DNA of 64,000 nt, from the NCBI RefSeq assembly GCF_002777855.1, contig NZ_MEIK01000015.1, positions 236,196-300,195 on the forward strand. Reading direction: 5' to 3'. This document shows, one piece after another, positions 9,455 through 18,153 of the stretch. Source of the DNA: Snodgrassella alvi. Lineage in GTDB: Bacteria > Pseudomonadota > Gammaproteobacteria > Burkholderiales > Neisseriaceae. Made by a program: the position numbers and the translations under genes. The notes beneath the pieces are model-generated. The model had not been told where the DNA came from, did not search any database, and was given only the letters and a program-made list of their open reading frames with translations. Position 1 is the stretch's first letter. Each line of letters opens with the position of its first letter.

Positions 9455-9482
9455 ACAGCCACGTTGTGGCTGTTTTTATTTT
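9455..9482 (+). terminator. Terminator after cydDC
   Basis: A perfect 8-bp stem (ACAGCCAC / GTGGCTGT) with a GTT loop is followed by TTTTATTTT. It ends the cydDC transcript and insulates the downstream FNR-type promoter region. Confidence 0.85.
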
Positions 9483-9499
9483 GAAAAGAAACACGGTAT

Positions 9500-9513
9500 T
9501 TGATTTAAATCAA
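9500..9513. promoter_or_regulatory. FNR-type operator upstream of cydABX
   Basis: TTGATTTAAATCAA is a perfect FNR box (TTGAT-N4-ATCAA). It is centred about 314 nt before the cydA start. If it activates at the classical -41.5 position, transcription would begin near 9548, where GATAAT at 9528-9533 could serve as the -10. Oxygen-dependent control of cytochrome bd by FNR is well established in enterobacteria; here it is inferred from the site alone. Confidence 0.75.
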
Positions 9514-9820
9514 GTTAATGCTGTGCAGATAATAAATATTGATAAATCCATTGTTTTATAATTTATACTTATATGTGTATGAATTTTTTAAGTCGTAGAG
9601 TAAGTATTTTTTAATTATATGTGATATACCTTCGGTAATTTATAATCAAACTTTACAATTTTAAATTTATTCTAATTATAAGTATTTGAAAAATTTTATG
9701 TTCAGTTTCATATTCTCAATTTGAATAGTATTATTTTATATATGTAATCTGGATATTTGTACTATTCGGGCTGTGTTTTTGCTGAATAAAATTTAATTAA
9801 TTAAAACAAGGAACAAGGCT
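9514..9820 (+). other. Long AT-rich leader of cydABX
   Basis: About 300 nt without a gene between the FNR-type box and cydA. It is very AT rich and has no obvious ORF. If transcription starts near 9548, the mRNA would carry a leader of about 270 nt, which is unusual; a second promoter closer to cydA is also possible. The ribosome binding site AACAAGGAACAAGG precedes the cydA ATG. Confidence 0.5.
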
Positions 9821-11365
9821 ATGGATTTGGTGGAGCTGTCTCGGCTGCAGTTTGCTCTAGTCGCGCTTTATCATTTTTTGTTTGTGCCGCTCACACTTGG
9901 GATGACATGGATTCTGGTCATTATGGAATCAGTATATGTCCTGACCGGCAAGCAAATTTATAAGGATATGACGCGTTTCTGGGGTAAATTATTTGGTATC
10001 AATTTCGCACTTGGGGTGACTACCGGTATTACCATGGAATTCCAGTTTGGTACCAACTGGTCTTATTACTCACATTATGTGGGTGATATTTTTGGTGCCC
10101 CTTTGGCGATTGAAGGTCTTATGGCTTTCTTTCTTGAGTCTACGTTTGTAGGTTTGTTCTTTTTTGCTTGGGATCGCTTGAGTCGTCCCGGCCATCTGTT
10201 AGTTACAGTGCTGATGGCGCTGGGTACTAATCTGTCTGCTTTATGGATTTTGGTGGCCAATGGTTGGATGCAAGATCCGGTGGGTGCGCATTTCAATTTT
10301 GAATCTATGCGCATGGAAATGACTAGCTTTTCGGAAATCTTTCTGAACGAGGTGGCGCAAAATAAATTCGTGCATACCGTTTCTGCCGGTTATGTGACTG
10401 GTGCAATTTTCGTGATGGCGATTTCTGCCTGGTATATGTTGAAGCGTCAGGATGTGGAATTTGCTAAGAAAAGTTTCCGTATCGCGGTGGGTTTTGGTGT
10501 GGCTTCAATTTTGTCGGTGATTGTGCTTGGTGATGAATCCGGTTATACGGTTGGTAAATCACAGCAAACCAAAATGGCTGCGCTAGAAGCCATGTGGGAA
10601 ACAGAACCGGCACCAGCTTCTTTTAATTTGATTGCTCTGCCCAATGAAGATGCGATGAAAAATGATTTTACAGTCCGGATTCCATGGGCAATGGGCTTGA
10701 TTGGTACGCGCTCGTTGGATAAGCAAATTCCGGGAATTAAGGAAATCATTGTTGACAACATTGAGCGTATCCGTAACGGACGTGAAGCAGTAATCGCACT
10801 GGAAGCATTGCGTAAAAATCGTTCTGATGAGCTGGCTAAAGAAAACCTGAAAAAATATGGTAATGATTTAGGCTTTGGTTTATTGCTGAAATCATATGTA
10901 CCAGATGTGCGGCAGGCTACTGAAGCTGATATTGCACATGCGGCGCGGGAAACCATTCCGCGTGTGGCTCCGATGTTCTGGAGTTTCCGAATTATGGTGC
11001 TGTGCGGATTTCTAATGCTATTGTTAATGGCAGTGGCATTTTACGCTTCGGTTAAAAATAATTTTGCAGAAAAGCGCTGGTTGCTGAAATGGACGTTCTG
11101 GAGTCTGCCTCTGCCATGGCTGGCTTGTGAAGCCGGATGGTTTGTGGCCGAATATGGCCGCCAGCCGTGGACGGTATACGGTGTGCTGCCCACTAATCTG
11201 TCTGTATCTTCATTAACTGCCGCCAACATCTGGGGTTCTATTTTCGGCTTTGTGACTTTGTACACGATATTGCTGATTGTGGAAGTTTATCTGATGGTAC
11301 GGTTTTCGCGTCAGGGACCGGGCTCGCTGGGCACGGGTCGCTATGCCAATGAAGCAGAGCATTAG
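9821..11365 (+). CDS. cydA: Cytochrome bd ubiquinol oxidase subunit I
   Basis: 514 residues, inner-membrane subunit that carries haems b558, b595 and d and oxidises ubiquinol. Visible landmarks: the N-terminal haem ligand histidine in YHFLFVPLTLG, the second histidine in KFVHTVSAGYV (about 185), the long periplasmic Q-loop (about 245-380), and GRQPWTVYGVLPT near residue 445. The Q-loop has the long form found in E. coli CydA. The ATG has a strong AAGGA-type ribosome binding site. cydB follows after 9 nt and cydX after that. The upstream FNR-type palindrome suggests induction at low oxygen, fitting a host-associated microaerobic lifestyle. Confidence 0.97.
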   Translation: MDLVELSRLQFALVALYHFLFVPLTLGMTWILVIMESVYVLTGKQIYKDMTRFWGKLFGINFALGVTTGITMEFQFGTNWSYYSHYVGDIFGAPLAIEGLMAFFLESTFVGLFFFAWDRLSRPGHLLVTVLMALGTNLSALWILVANGWMQDPVGAHFNFESMRMEMTSFSEIFLNEVAQNKFVHTVSAGYVTGAIFVMAISAWYMLKRQDVEFAKKSFRIAVGFGVASILSVIVLGDESGYTVGKSQQTKMAALEAMWETEPAPASFNLIALPNEDAMKNDFTVRIPWAMGLIGTRSLDKQIPGIKEIIVDNIERIRNGREAVIALEALRKNRSDELAKENLKKYGNDLGFGLLLKSYVPDVRQATEADIAHAARETIPRVAPMFWSFRIMVLCGFLMLLLMAVAFYASVKNNFAEKRWLLKWTFWSLPLPWLACEAGWFVAEYGRQPWTVYGVLPTNLSVSSLTAANIWGSIFGFVTLYTILLIVEVYLMVRFSRQGPGSLGTGRYANEAEH

Positions 11366-11374
11366 GAGTTGAGC

Positions 11375-12523
11375 ATGGAATTCTTGGATTATCCGGTATT
11401 GAAATTCATCTGGTGGTTATTGCTGGGCGTGCTGCTGATCGGCTTTGCCATAATGGATGGACAAGACATGGGGGTTGGCGCTTTGCTGCCGTTTGTGGGC
11501 AGAAACGATAATGAGCGCCGTGTGATTATTAATACGGTAGGCCCGCATTGGGATGGCAATCAAGTATGGTTTATTACTGGAGGTGGCGCGATTTTTGCTG
11601 CTTGGCCATATGCATATGCTACTGCTTTTTCCGGTTTTTACTGGGCGATGATGGCCGTATTGTGGGCGCTGTTTTTCCGGCCGGTGGGGTTTGATTACCG
11701 CAGTAAAATTAATAATCCGCTATGGCGCTCCAGCTGGGACTGGTTATTGTTTGTTGGCAGTTTTGTGCCGCCGCTGATTTTTGGTGTTGCATTCGGCAAT
11801 CTGCTTTTAGGGGTGCCATTTCATTTTGATGATGATTTGCGTTCTTTCTACACCGGTAGTTTTTGGGGATTGCTAAATCCATTTAGTCTGTTGTGCGGTG
11901 TGGTATCAGCAGCAATGATTATTTTCCACGGTGCCATTTATCTGGCTTTACGTACGGAAGATGTGGTGAAAAAACGTGCGCTGCAAGCAAGTACCATCGC
12001 GCTAATAGTGGTAGTGGTGACCTTTTCGTTGGCTGGTCTGTGGATTAATTTGGGTATCAAGGGCTACAGCATGGTAGCCGGTAGCTATCTACCAGCCGCC
12101 GCACCCGACCCACTCCATAAACAGGTGGTTACCGCCACTGGTGCGTGGATGCAAAACTATCAGCAATATCCGCTGTTGCTGGTGATTCCGGTGCTGGCTT
12201 ATCTGGGCTTTATTCTGGCTTGGCTGCTGGCCAAAAATGGTAAAGCATTTGCAGCGTTTTGGTCGTCTGCACTGGGTCTAGCTGGAGTGATTGCTACTGC
12301 TGGTGTGGCTATGTTTCCATTTATCATGCCATCCAATACCGATTTGCGTTCGAGTTTAACAGTATGGGATGCTAGCTCCAGTGAATTTACTTTGAAAGTA
12401 ATGCTGGTGGCTGCAGTTATCTTTGTGCCGATTGTGCTGTTTTATACCAGCTGGTGCTACCGTGTGATGCGCGGTAAGGTAACCAGTGAGCATATCCGCC
12501 GCAACGATCACAGCGCATATTGA
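11375..12523 (+). CDS. cydB: Cytochrome bd ubiquinol oxidase subunit II
   Basis: 382 residues with the start at the ATG at 11375; AGGAG at 11364-11368 gives a spacing of 6 nt, better than an upstream in-frame TTG. The N-terminus IMDGQDMGVGALLPFVGRND and the stretch GPHWDGNQVWFITGGGAIFAAWP are hallmark CydB sequences. The protein has about eight membrane segments and forms the oxidase with CydA; it binds no haem itself in E. coli. Length is normal. It lies between cydA and the small cydX gene in one operon. Confidence 0.97.
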   Translation: MEFLDYPVLKFIWWLLLGVLLIGFAIMDGQDMGVGALLPFVGRNDNERRVIINTVGPHWDGNQVWFITGGGAIFAAWPYAYATAFSGFYWAMMAVLWALFFRPVGFDYRSKINNPLWRSSWDWLLFVGSFVPPLIFGVAFGNLLLGVPFHFDDDLRSFYTGSFWGLLNPFSLLCGVVSAAMIIFHGAIYLALRTEDVVKKRALQASTIALIVVVVTFSLAGLWINLGIKGYSMVAGSYLPAAAPDPLHKQVVTATGAWMQNYQQYPLLLVIPVLAYLGFILAWLLAKNGKAFAAFWSSALGLAGVIATAGVAMFPFIMPSNTDLRSSLTVWDASSSEFTLKVMLVAAVIFVPIVLFYTSWCYRVMRGKVTSEHIRRNDHSAY

Positions 12524-12581
12524 TAACGTAGTACCTGCCGGTGCGCACCGGCAGGTATGGCTAAACAGACGGGAGTATATT

Positions 12582-12704
12582 ATGTGGTATTTTGCTTGGT
12601 GTTTGGGCATTGGTTTTGCCATATTGCTGGGTGTAGTAAATGCATTATGGGGCGAATATCAGCAGGATAGAGATTCTTTAGAGCAGAACTCATCAGAGTC
12701 ATAA
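12582..12704 (+). CDS. cydX: Cytochrome bd small subunit CydX
   Basis: 40 residues starting MWYFAWCLGIGFAILLGVVN, a single membrane helix with the W-Y-F-x-W-x-L-G-x pattern typical of CydX/YbgT, followed by a short charged tail. CydX stabilises the haem site in the CydAB complex. The start at 12582 has GGGAG 10 nt upstream. It lies 58 nt after cydB in the same operon and is followed by a terminator at 12770. The gene is easily missed because of its size. Confidence 0.93.
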   Translation: MWYFAWCLGIGFAILLGVVNALWGEYQQDRDSLEQNSSES

Positions 12705-12769
12705 GAAAATTTATGCAGAATCAGGCTGAGCGGAATAAGCTCAGGTAATCTGAACAGTTCCTTTGGTTT

Positions 12770-12806
12770 GCTGTATACCTATGTAACGGGTATACAGCTT
12801 TTTTTG
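12770..12806 (+). terminator. Terminator after cydABX
   Basis: GCTGTATACC (12770-12779) pairs with GGGTATACAGC (12788-12798) around an 8-nt loop and is followed by a run of eight T. It closes the cydABX operon. Confidence 0.85.
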
Positions 12807-12954
12807 CTTACGGCGTATATTCATTGAGTGGTGAAAGTGTCTAGATGGTTGCTCCTTTTGCGGTAAATGTGGGTTGAAGAGATTAATTTTTCTGGAAATT
12901 TTTGCATTTTTATATTATTATGTTTGATGGATATTCTCTTCGGAAAGGACTCCG

Positions 12955-13236
12955 ATGAATAAATTGATACGTAATGGCTTGATGTTTTCTGTTTCTATGC
13001 TGCTGGCTATGAGCGCTGGCGCTAAGGATATTAAAATTGACGGCAACAATACTTCCTATGCACCGGAAGAAGTGCAAAAGCTGGCCAGCACTGCTGTAAA
13101 AATGGGTGTGAAAGAGCCTCTGAATATGAATTTGGCCGCTGGAAATCTGACAGTATCTGGCGCCAGCAGTACTAAATGTGTAATTAAAGTAGGCACAGGA
13201 CAGACACCGCAGATTGCTGGTATCAGTTGCAAATAA
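12955..13236 (+). CDS. Small secreted hypothetical protein
   Basis: 93 residues; I do not recognise the family. The first ~23 residues form a standard Sec signal peptide (basic MNKLIRNG, hydrophobic core, cleavage near SAGA-KD). The mature part is ~70 residues with two cysteines (KCVIKV and GISCK) that could form one disulphide in the periplasm. A good ribosome binding site (GGAAAGGA) precedes the ATG. It is a single-gene unit: AT-rich promoter-like DNA lies upstream and a strong terminator at 13270 follows. Function unknown. Confidence 0.8.
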   Translation: MNKLIRNGLMFSVSMLLAMSAGAKDIKIDGNNTSYAPEEVQKLASTAVKMGVKEPLNMNLAAGNLTVSGASSTKCVIKVGTGQTPQIAGISCK

Positions 13237-13269
13237 GCTGCTGATTCAAGCTTTTCCTGTAAAGAATGA

Positions 13270-13304
13270 AAAACAGGCCAATCGTTGGGATTGGCCTGTT
13301 TTTT
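13270..13304 (+). terminator. Terminator after the small secreted protein gene
   Basis: AACAGGCCAATC (13272-13283) pairs with GATTGGCCTGTT (13289-13300) around a 5-nt loop, followed by TTTT. The left flank A run makes it nearly symmetrical. Confidence 0.85.
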
Positions 13305-13501
13305 ACTGGCAATTTGGCTCAGGGCGAGATGGTATAAGCGATTGATGCTCGATCGGTGGTGGGTCACCTAGTAGTAATGTGGTTTGTTATCCACACGGGT
13401 GGAAGATATACTGTGATTATCTGGCAGAAACAGAGTATATAGGTGTCTGATATATGATCAGTCAAACAGATTTTATGATTGAATAAATTAAGGGGAATGA
13501 T

Positions 13502-13864
13502 ATGTGGTTAGGTACGGCAGCAATAAATCTAGCTCTAGCGGTAATGCTCGGTGCATTTGGTGCACATGGTTTAAAGCAGATGGCCAGTGTACAGCAGCTT
13601 GAATGGTGGCATACAGCCACACAGTATTTTTTTTGGCATGCACTGGGATTGCTGATGCTCGGTGTGCTGGCCAGAACTGTACCGGCTTTTGCCGTTAAAA
13701 CTCCATTCTGGCTGTTGCAGCTGGGGCTGATTATTTTTTGTGGTTCATTGTATCTGATGGCTTTAGGTTTACCACGCTGGTTGGGTGCTATAACACCAAT
13801 AGGTGGGGTAACAATGATTATTGGCTGGTTAACGCTAGCTTGGATGGCGTTTAAGCAGTCTTAG
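13502..13864 (+). CDS. DUF423 family small membrane protein
   Basis: 120 residues with four predicted membrane helices. The N-terminal GAFGAHGLKQ and the central HALGLLMLGVL are the family signature of DUF423/YgdD inner-membrane proteins. Function is not established for the family. The ATG follows AAGGGG by 7 nt. A lipoprotein gene begins 29 nt downstream and may be co-transcribed. Confidence 0.88.
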   Translation: MWLGTAAINLALAVMLGAFGAHGLKQMASVQQLEWWHTATQYFFWHALGLLMLGVLARTVPAFAVKTPFWLLQLGLIIFCGSLYLMALGLPRWLGAITPIGGVTMIIGWLTLAWMAFKQS

Positions 13865-13893
13865 CGGCAATTTTGCCAGACAGGAGGTGTGGT

Positions 13894-14376
13894 ATGCGCA
13901 GTACGGTTTGCGTCATCATGTTGGCTTGGTTTGTGGCTGCTTTTCTGAGTGCCTGTCATCGAGTTACAGCAAAAGGGGCAAAAGGTTTGGTGCCCCAAGT
14001 ACAGGCTGTTACTACCGTCCCTTATCAAGAGGCAAGACACTATTTTATTAAAAATACGGTCAACCGGCCGGTACCAAGGCATATCAATACTGCATCCGAG
14101 TTTTCACGTTATTTTGCTATGGCTGCAACCATGGGACGTAATGGGCAGCCAACACCGATTGATTTTAACACTCACGATATTCTGGTTTATGATGCTGGAA
14201 TTGTACAGCGGCAGCTTGATATCACCCCTATGGCACTCAGTCGCACGCAGGATAAACTGATATTAGATATACGTATCCACAACGGTACCGCGCTTGATTA
14301 TCAGATGCATCCGTTTGTATTATTGATTGTGCCAAAAAATTTGCCTCGGCAGGTAGATTTTAATATCCGAAAATAA
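13894..14376 (+). CDS. Putative lipoprotein, hypothetical
   Basis: 160 residues. The start at 13894 follows AGGAGGTG by 5 nt, better than an in-frame start at 13873. The N-terminus is a lipoprotein signal peptide ending in the lipobox LSAC, with His at +2, so sorting to the outer membrane is likely. The mature domain has no cysteine besides the lipidated one and contains an evenly spread beta-like pattern; it resembles periplasmic protease-inhibitor-like lipoproteins only loosely, and I assign no function. It is 29 nt after the DUF423 gene and ends before the hairpin at 14433. Confidence 0.8.
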   Translation: MRSTVCVIMLAWFVAAFLSACHRVTAKGAKGLVPQVQAVTTVPYQEARHYFIKNTVNRPVPRHINTASEFSRYFAMAATMGRNGQPTPIDFNTHDILVYDAGIVQRQLDITPMALSRTQDKLILDIRIHNGTALDYQMHPFVLLIVPKNLPRQVDFNIRK

Positions 14377-14432
14377 ATATTTGTTTGAGTTGGGTGTTGA
14401 TGTGTTCTAGAGATGGCATAGGTGAAGTGCAA

Positions 14433-14464
14433 AAAAGCAGTCTGAATAACAGACTGCTTTTTTT
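14433..14464. terminator. Bidirectional terminator between the lipoprotein and aldehyde dehydrogenase genes
   Basis: AAAAGCAGTCTG (14433-14444) pairs with CAGACTGCTTTT (14450-14461), giving a U run on both strands. It lies between two convergent genes and can serve both. Confidence 0.88.
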
Positions 14465-14476
14465 AATGAAGAAAAT

Positions 14477-15847
14477 TTATTCTTGACCAACTACTACCAG
14501 TTTGTGGTTTACGAATTCTTTAATGCCCAGATCGCTCAGTTCGCGGCCGAAACCGGAGCGTTTTACTCCGCCAAATGGCAGCTCAGCCACTGAATCCCCA
14601 AAGCGGTTGATAAATACCATACCGGTTTCGATACGGGAAGCCAGTTTTTTAGCGCGTTCGATGTCTTTCGAAAACACAGTTCCGCCCAGCCCAAAATTAG
14701 AATCATTGGCCAGAGCGATGGCTTCATCATCATTTTTCACTATATACAGATGTGCTACCGGACCAAAAAATTCCTCAAAATAAGCTGGATTATCGCGGCT
14801 GATATCAGTAATCAGGGTAGGGGTAAAGAAGTTACCTTCAGCTGGCTGATTGCCGCATAATACTTTGGCGCCATGGCTGATAGCTGCATCAAGTTGTTTC
14901 TGCAAATCCTCTTTGCCCTTGCGAGATGATAGTGGTGCGAGCGTGGTATGTTCATCTAGTGGATCTCCCATTACCACATTGGCAAAATCTTCTTTGACAA
15001 TTCGGATAAACTCTTCGGCCACTTGTTCATGCACGATAAATCGTTTTGCGGCGATACATACTTGTCCGGCATTGAACAGGCGGCCACCAACGGCCGTATG
15101 TGCTGCTGCCGCCACGTCTGCATCTTCAGTCACGACAAAGACATCATTGCCACCCAGCTCCATGGTGGCTTTTTTCAATTTGCTGCCAGCCTGTCCGGCT
15201 ACTATGCTGCCGGCACCTTCAGAACCGGTGAGCGCCACGCCTTGTACGCGCTTGTCGCTAATAATAGTGGCAATCTGCTGTGTGTTAACAAACAAATTGG
15301 TATAGGCACCTGCTGGTGCATTGGCTTCATGCAGCAAATCTTCCATCAATTGTGCACATTGCGGCACATTGCTTGCATGTTTGGCGACCACTGGATTGCC
15401 AACAGCCATTGCTGGCGCAATCACACGAATCAATTGATATATTGGAAAATTCCATGGTTCAATCGCCAGAATAATTCCGATGGGATGATGTTCTACCCAG
15501 CCTGTACCTAGCTTACTTGGATAAGCGACTGGTTTGAGTAATTCGGCCGCCTGTTCGGCATAATACTGCACGATTTCAATGCAGTTAACCACTTCGTTTC
15601 GACTTTCGGCCAGACGTTTACCCATATCCTGAGTAATGATTCGAGCAATTTTTTCTTGATGCAGCGTCATCACATCTGCTAGACGGCGTAAAAGAGCCTG
15701 TCTGTCACTTATGTTTTGTGGCTGCGACCACGCAGACTGATACAGCGCATAGGCCTGAGTGAGGATGTTTTCTACTTCAGCGTCTGTGTGATTGTTGAAA
15801 GTTTTAGTCAGTTCGTTGGTGAACGGATTGAGAGATTGATATGCCAT
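14477..15847 (-). CDS. NAD(P)-dependent aldehyde dehydrogenase, succinate-semialdehyde type
   Basis: 456 residues, complete aldehyde dehydrogenase fold. Landmarks: EPWNFPIYQLIRVIAPAMAVGN (cofactor fold start, about 128), the general base glutamate in MELGGND (about 230), and the catalytic cysteine in NAGQVCIAAKR (about 265). The N-terminus AYQSLNPFTNE and overall length resemble Sad/GabD-type succinate-semialdehyde dehydrogenases, which feed GABA-derived carbon into succinate. Substrate specificity cannot be read from sequence alone. The gene stands alone on the minus strand and shares a bidirectional terminator with the convergent lipoprotein gene. Confidence 0.88.
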   Translation of the reverse strand: MAYQSLNPFTNELTKTFNNHTDAEVENILTQAYALYQSAWSQPQNISDRQALLRRLADVMTLHQEKIARIITQDMGKRLAESRNEVVNCIEIVQYYAEQAAELLKPVAYPSKLGTGWVEHHPIGIILAIEPWNFPIYQLIRVIAPAMAVGNPVVAKHASNVPQCAQLMEDLLHEANAPAGAYTNLFVNTQQIATIISDKRVQGVALTGSEGAGSIVAGQAGSKLKKATMELGGNDVFVVTEDADVAAAAHTAVGGRLFNAGQVCIAAKRFIVHEQVAEEFIRIVKEDFANVVMGDPLDEHTTLAPLSSRKGKEDLQKQLDAAISHGAKVLCGNQPAEGNFFTPTLITDISRDNPAYFEEFFGPVAHLYIVKNDDEAIALANDSNFGLGGTVFSKDIERAKKLASRIETGMVFINRFGDSVAELPFGGVKRSGFGRELSDLGIKEFVNHKLVVVGQE

Positions 15848-16025
15848 GTGTAGCTACTCCCTATAGATATACTATTAAGAATGTTTTGTCTGTAAATACG
15901 TAAGACAAGAGAAACGTGCCGTATGGTAATTACCAGTGCGGCTTTAATGTGATAAGGAATAGAAATAAGATGCCGAGAATCATTGTACGGCAGCGGTAAA
16001 TATTTTGTAAAGTGAGGTTTAGTCT

Positions 16026-16715
16026 TTACAGCCACACAATAAACCGCACCAGCATCGGGCCGACCAGTACCATAAATAAACCAGCTAATATCATGGTGAG
16101 ACTGGCAACCACCCCTTCATCGGCATTGCGCTGAATGGCGCGTGAGGTACCGAAGCCATGAGCGGCGTTACCAAAAGCGGCACCATTAGCAAGATGCAGA
16201 CGGCTGCGGCTGAAAGCCAGTGTGATGTCACCAAACAGCATGCCGGCTAACCCAGTAATAATGGTAAATACCGATACCAGTGCGGCAGAGCCATGGATTT
16301 TATCTGCCAGCTCAATCGCAAATGGCGTGGAAACAGACCGTGCCATCAGGCTATAAGTAACTTCATGATTAAAATGAAACAAACGAGCCATAAGATAGGC
16401 ACTGCCGACACCAACAGACATGCCGACAATAATGGCCGCCAAGAGTATTGGTAGCTGTCGCTTCATGACCTCGCGATATTGGTAGATGGGGATGGCAAAA
16501 GCCACTGTGGCCGGGCCGAGCAGGCCAGATATATAACGTGTGTATTGATTGTAATCGGCGTAGCTAATGTTTAGCCACTGCATCACCGCAATGGTGATGA
16601 CACTAAATGTAATAGCAGGGGATAACAGCATAATGGGTTTGGCGCGATAACATTTTTTGGCCAATGCATACAGCACGATGGTCCAGATAAAGCAGCCGGC
16701 AGCAATGATATTCAT
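16026..16715 (-). CDS. CidB/LrgB family membrane protein
   Basis: 229 residues with about seven membrane helices. Family signatures are visible: ITFSVITIAV near the start, LGPATVAFAIPIY (about 67), SVSTPFAIELADKIHG (about 130) and GAAFGNAAHGFGTSRAIQ (about 180). CidB/LrgB proteins act with CidA/LrgA holin-like partners; roles in murein hydrolase control, cell death and pyruvate/metabolite transport are described in Gram-positives, and the role in betaproteobacteria is not settled. It is 37 nt downstream of the CidA/LrgA gene in the same operon, with a divergent LysR regulator next to them. Confidence 0.9.
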   Translation of the reverse strand: MNIIAAGCFIWTIVLYALAKKCYRAKPIMLLSPAITFSVITIAVMQWLNISYADYNQYTRYISGLLGPATVAFAIPIYQYREVMKRQLPILLAAIIVGMSVGVGSAYLMARLFHFNHEVTYSLMARSVSTPFAIELADKIHGSAALVSVFTIITGLAGMLFGDITLAFSRSRLHLANGAAFGNAAHGFGTSRAIQRNADEGVVASLTMILAGLFMVLVGPMLVRFIVWL

Positions 16716-16752
16716 ATAGGTTTTCTAAGCAGGAAAAATGATTATTGGTCTT

Positions 16753-17157
16753 TTAGATATGGCGGCGCTTAATCCAGGCACGTCGCAAGCGGTAACAGTA
16801 TTTCAGCGTCAGAGCTGTACTGCTCATCACCAGAAAGGTGCCGCTGACGATACTTACAATCAATTGCCAGCCTTCAGCCATAAAAAGTGCTTTATATTGC
16901 ACCACCGCAATCAGAATAGGCATGAAGTACAGCATCAGCTCTCCGAGTAGCGCCTGTGCTCCACTGGATACCCACGACAGCTTGATTATTTTTAGTTGTA
17001 AAAGCACTAACAGCAGAAATAAACCGATTACACCAGCGGATAGAGGAATATGCGTGACTTTTTCAATACCGAGTCCAGCTACCCAGAACAATATAATCAC
17101 GCCGATCTGACTGCAGATACGCAAGCAGTTAGCCGGACAAAGGTGTAAGATATTCAT
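16753..17157 (-). CDS. CidA/LrgA family holin-like protein
   Basis: 134 residues with four membrane helices. The family stretch LPLSAGVIGLFLLLVLLQLK, here HIPLSAGVIGLFLLLVLL, is clear, as is MLYFMPILIAVVQY. It is the first gene of the cidA-cidB type operon and is divergent from the LysR-type gene at 17260 across a 102-bp region. CidA/LrgA proteins are proposed to form small inner-membrane pores or to regulate their export partner. Confidence 0.9.
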   Translation of the reverse strand: MNILHLCPANCLRICSQIGVIILFWVAGLGIEKVTHIPLSAGVIGLFLLLVLLQLKIIKLSWVSSGAQALLGELMLYFMPILIAVVQYKALFMAEGWQLIVSIVSGTFLVMSSTALTLKYCYRLRRAWIKRRHI

Positions 17158-17190
17158 ATTGGCTTTCCTGATGCCATTAATTCAGGCGCT

Positions 17191-17230
17191 AAATTATAGT
17201 AAGCCTTATTAGGCGTAATATGAATTATAA
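17191..17230. promoter_or_regulatory. Candidate LysR-type operator between cidAB-like operon and regulator
   Basis: The short divergent intergenic region contains an inverted repeat GCCT-TATT-AGGC (17203-17214) framed by TTATA and TATAA. LysR regulators of this kind usually bind such interrupted palindromes between themselves and the divergent target. The site is inferred from position and symmetry only. Confidence 0.4.
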
Positions 17231-17259
17231 GTTTTTTATTATTCTTTTTCTGAATAATT

Positions 17260-18153
17260 ATGATTGATATAAAAGCACTTCAGTGCTGGGTGGCTTTGGT
17301 TCAGAATCATAGCTTTTCCGCCACCGCAGAAAAACTGGCTTTATCGCAGCCCAGCGTAAGCAAAATAATACATACATTAGAAAATGAACTAAATGTAGCA
17401 TTACTTTATAAAGGTGAAAACGGCCGCAAACGACTGGTACAGCCTACCGAAATTGGTCAGCGTGTCTATGATCGTTCGCAGCAGATACTGAATCAGGTCA
17501 ATCTCTTGCAACAGGAAGTTGCGGATTATCGCAAATTAAAATCCGGTACCTTGCGCATTGGTATGTCCCTGCTTGGGAGCCGTCTGCTTACGCCGGTTTT
17601 CTTCCGTTTTCATCAGCAATGTCCAGATATTGAGCTGGCGTTTATCGAATCCGGTACCCGCGATATCGAAGCTGCTTTGCTGGATAACCGGCTGGATGCC
17701 GGTCAGTTGCTGCTACCGGTAAGCGATGATTTTAACCACATTCCCTTGTGCGATTACCCGCTGATGGTATTGTTTCCACGAAAAAGGCTGGCTAATATTC
17801 CCGAATCGATATCGCTGCGCAGCTTGCGTGATGAATCTTTTATTCTGTTTAGCCGAGGTTTTGCTCTATATGAGCGCATTGTCAACGCCTGCCGCGATCA
17901 GGGCTTTGAACCGAATGTTGTTTGCTGTACCAGCCAGTGGGAGCTATTGCGAGATATGGTAGAGAAAGAAATAGGTATTGCTTTACTGCCACGCTATTAC
18001 ACTGATGATTTTGATAGCAAGGTGTTTGCAGCCGTCCCACTCACAGACCCTACAATCAACTGGCGTTTATCTATGGCCTGGCCGCGCCATAAAAAGCTGA
18101 CGCCGGCACTTAAAGCGTGGCTAAATGTGGTGCGACAAGAATTCGCACAATAA
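17260..18153 (+). CDS. LysR family transcriptional regulator
   Basis: 297 residues. Residues ~2-60 form a winged helix-turn-helix (HSFSATAEKLALSQPSVSKIIHTLE), followed by a linker helix and a periplasmic-binding-protein-like effector domain from about 90. The divergent placement next to the cidA/cidB-like operon suggests that it controls that operon, as CidR does in staphylococci; the effector is unknown. No clear ribosome binding site precedes the ATG. The gene is followed by a 600-nt stretch without a supported gene. Confidence 0.88.
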   Translation: MIDIKALQCWVALVQNHSFSATAEKLALSQPSVSKIIHTLENELNVALLYKGENGRKRLVQPTEIGQRVYDRSQQILNQVNLLQQEVADYRKLKSGTLRIGMSLLGSRLLTPVFFRFHQQCPDIELAFIESGTRDIEAALLDNRLDAGQLLLPVSDDFNHIPLCDYPLMVLFPRKRLANIPESISLRSLRDESFILFSRGFALYERIVNACRDQGFEPNVVCCTSQWELLRDMVEKEIGIALLPRYYTDDFDSKVFAAVPLTDPTINWRLSMAWPRHKKLTPALKAWLNVVRQEFAQ

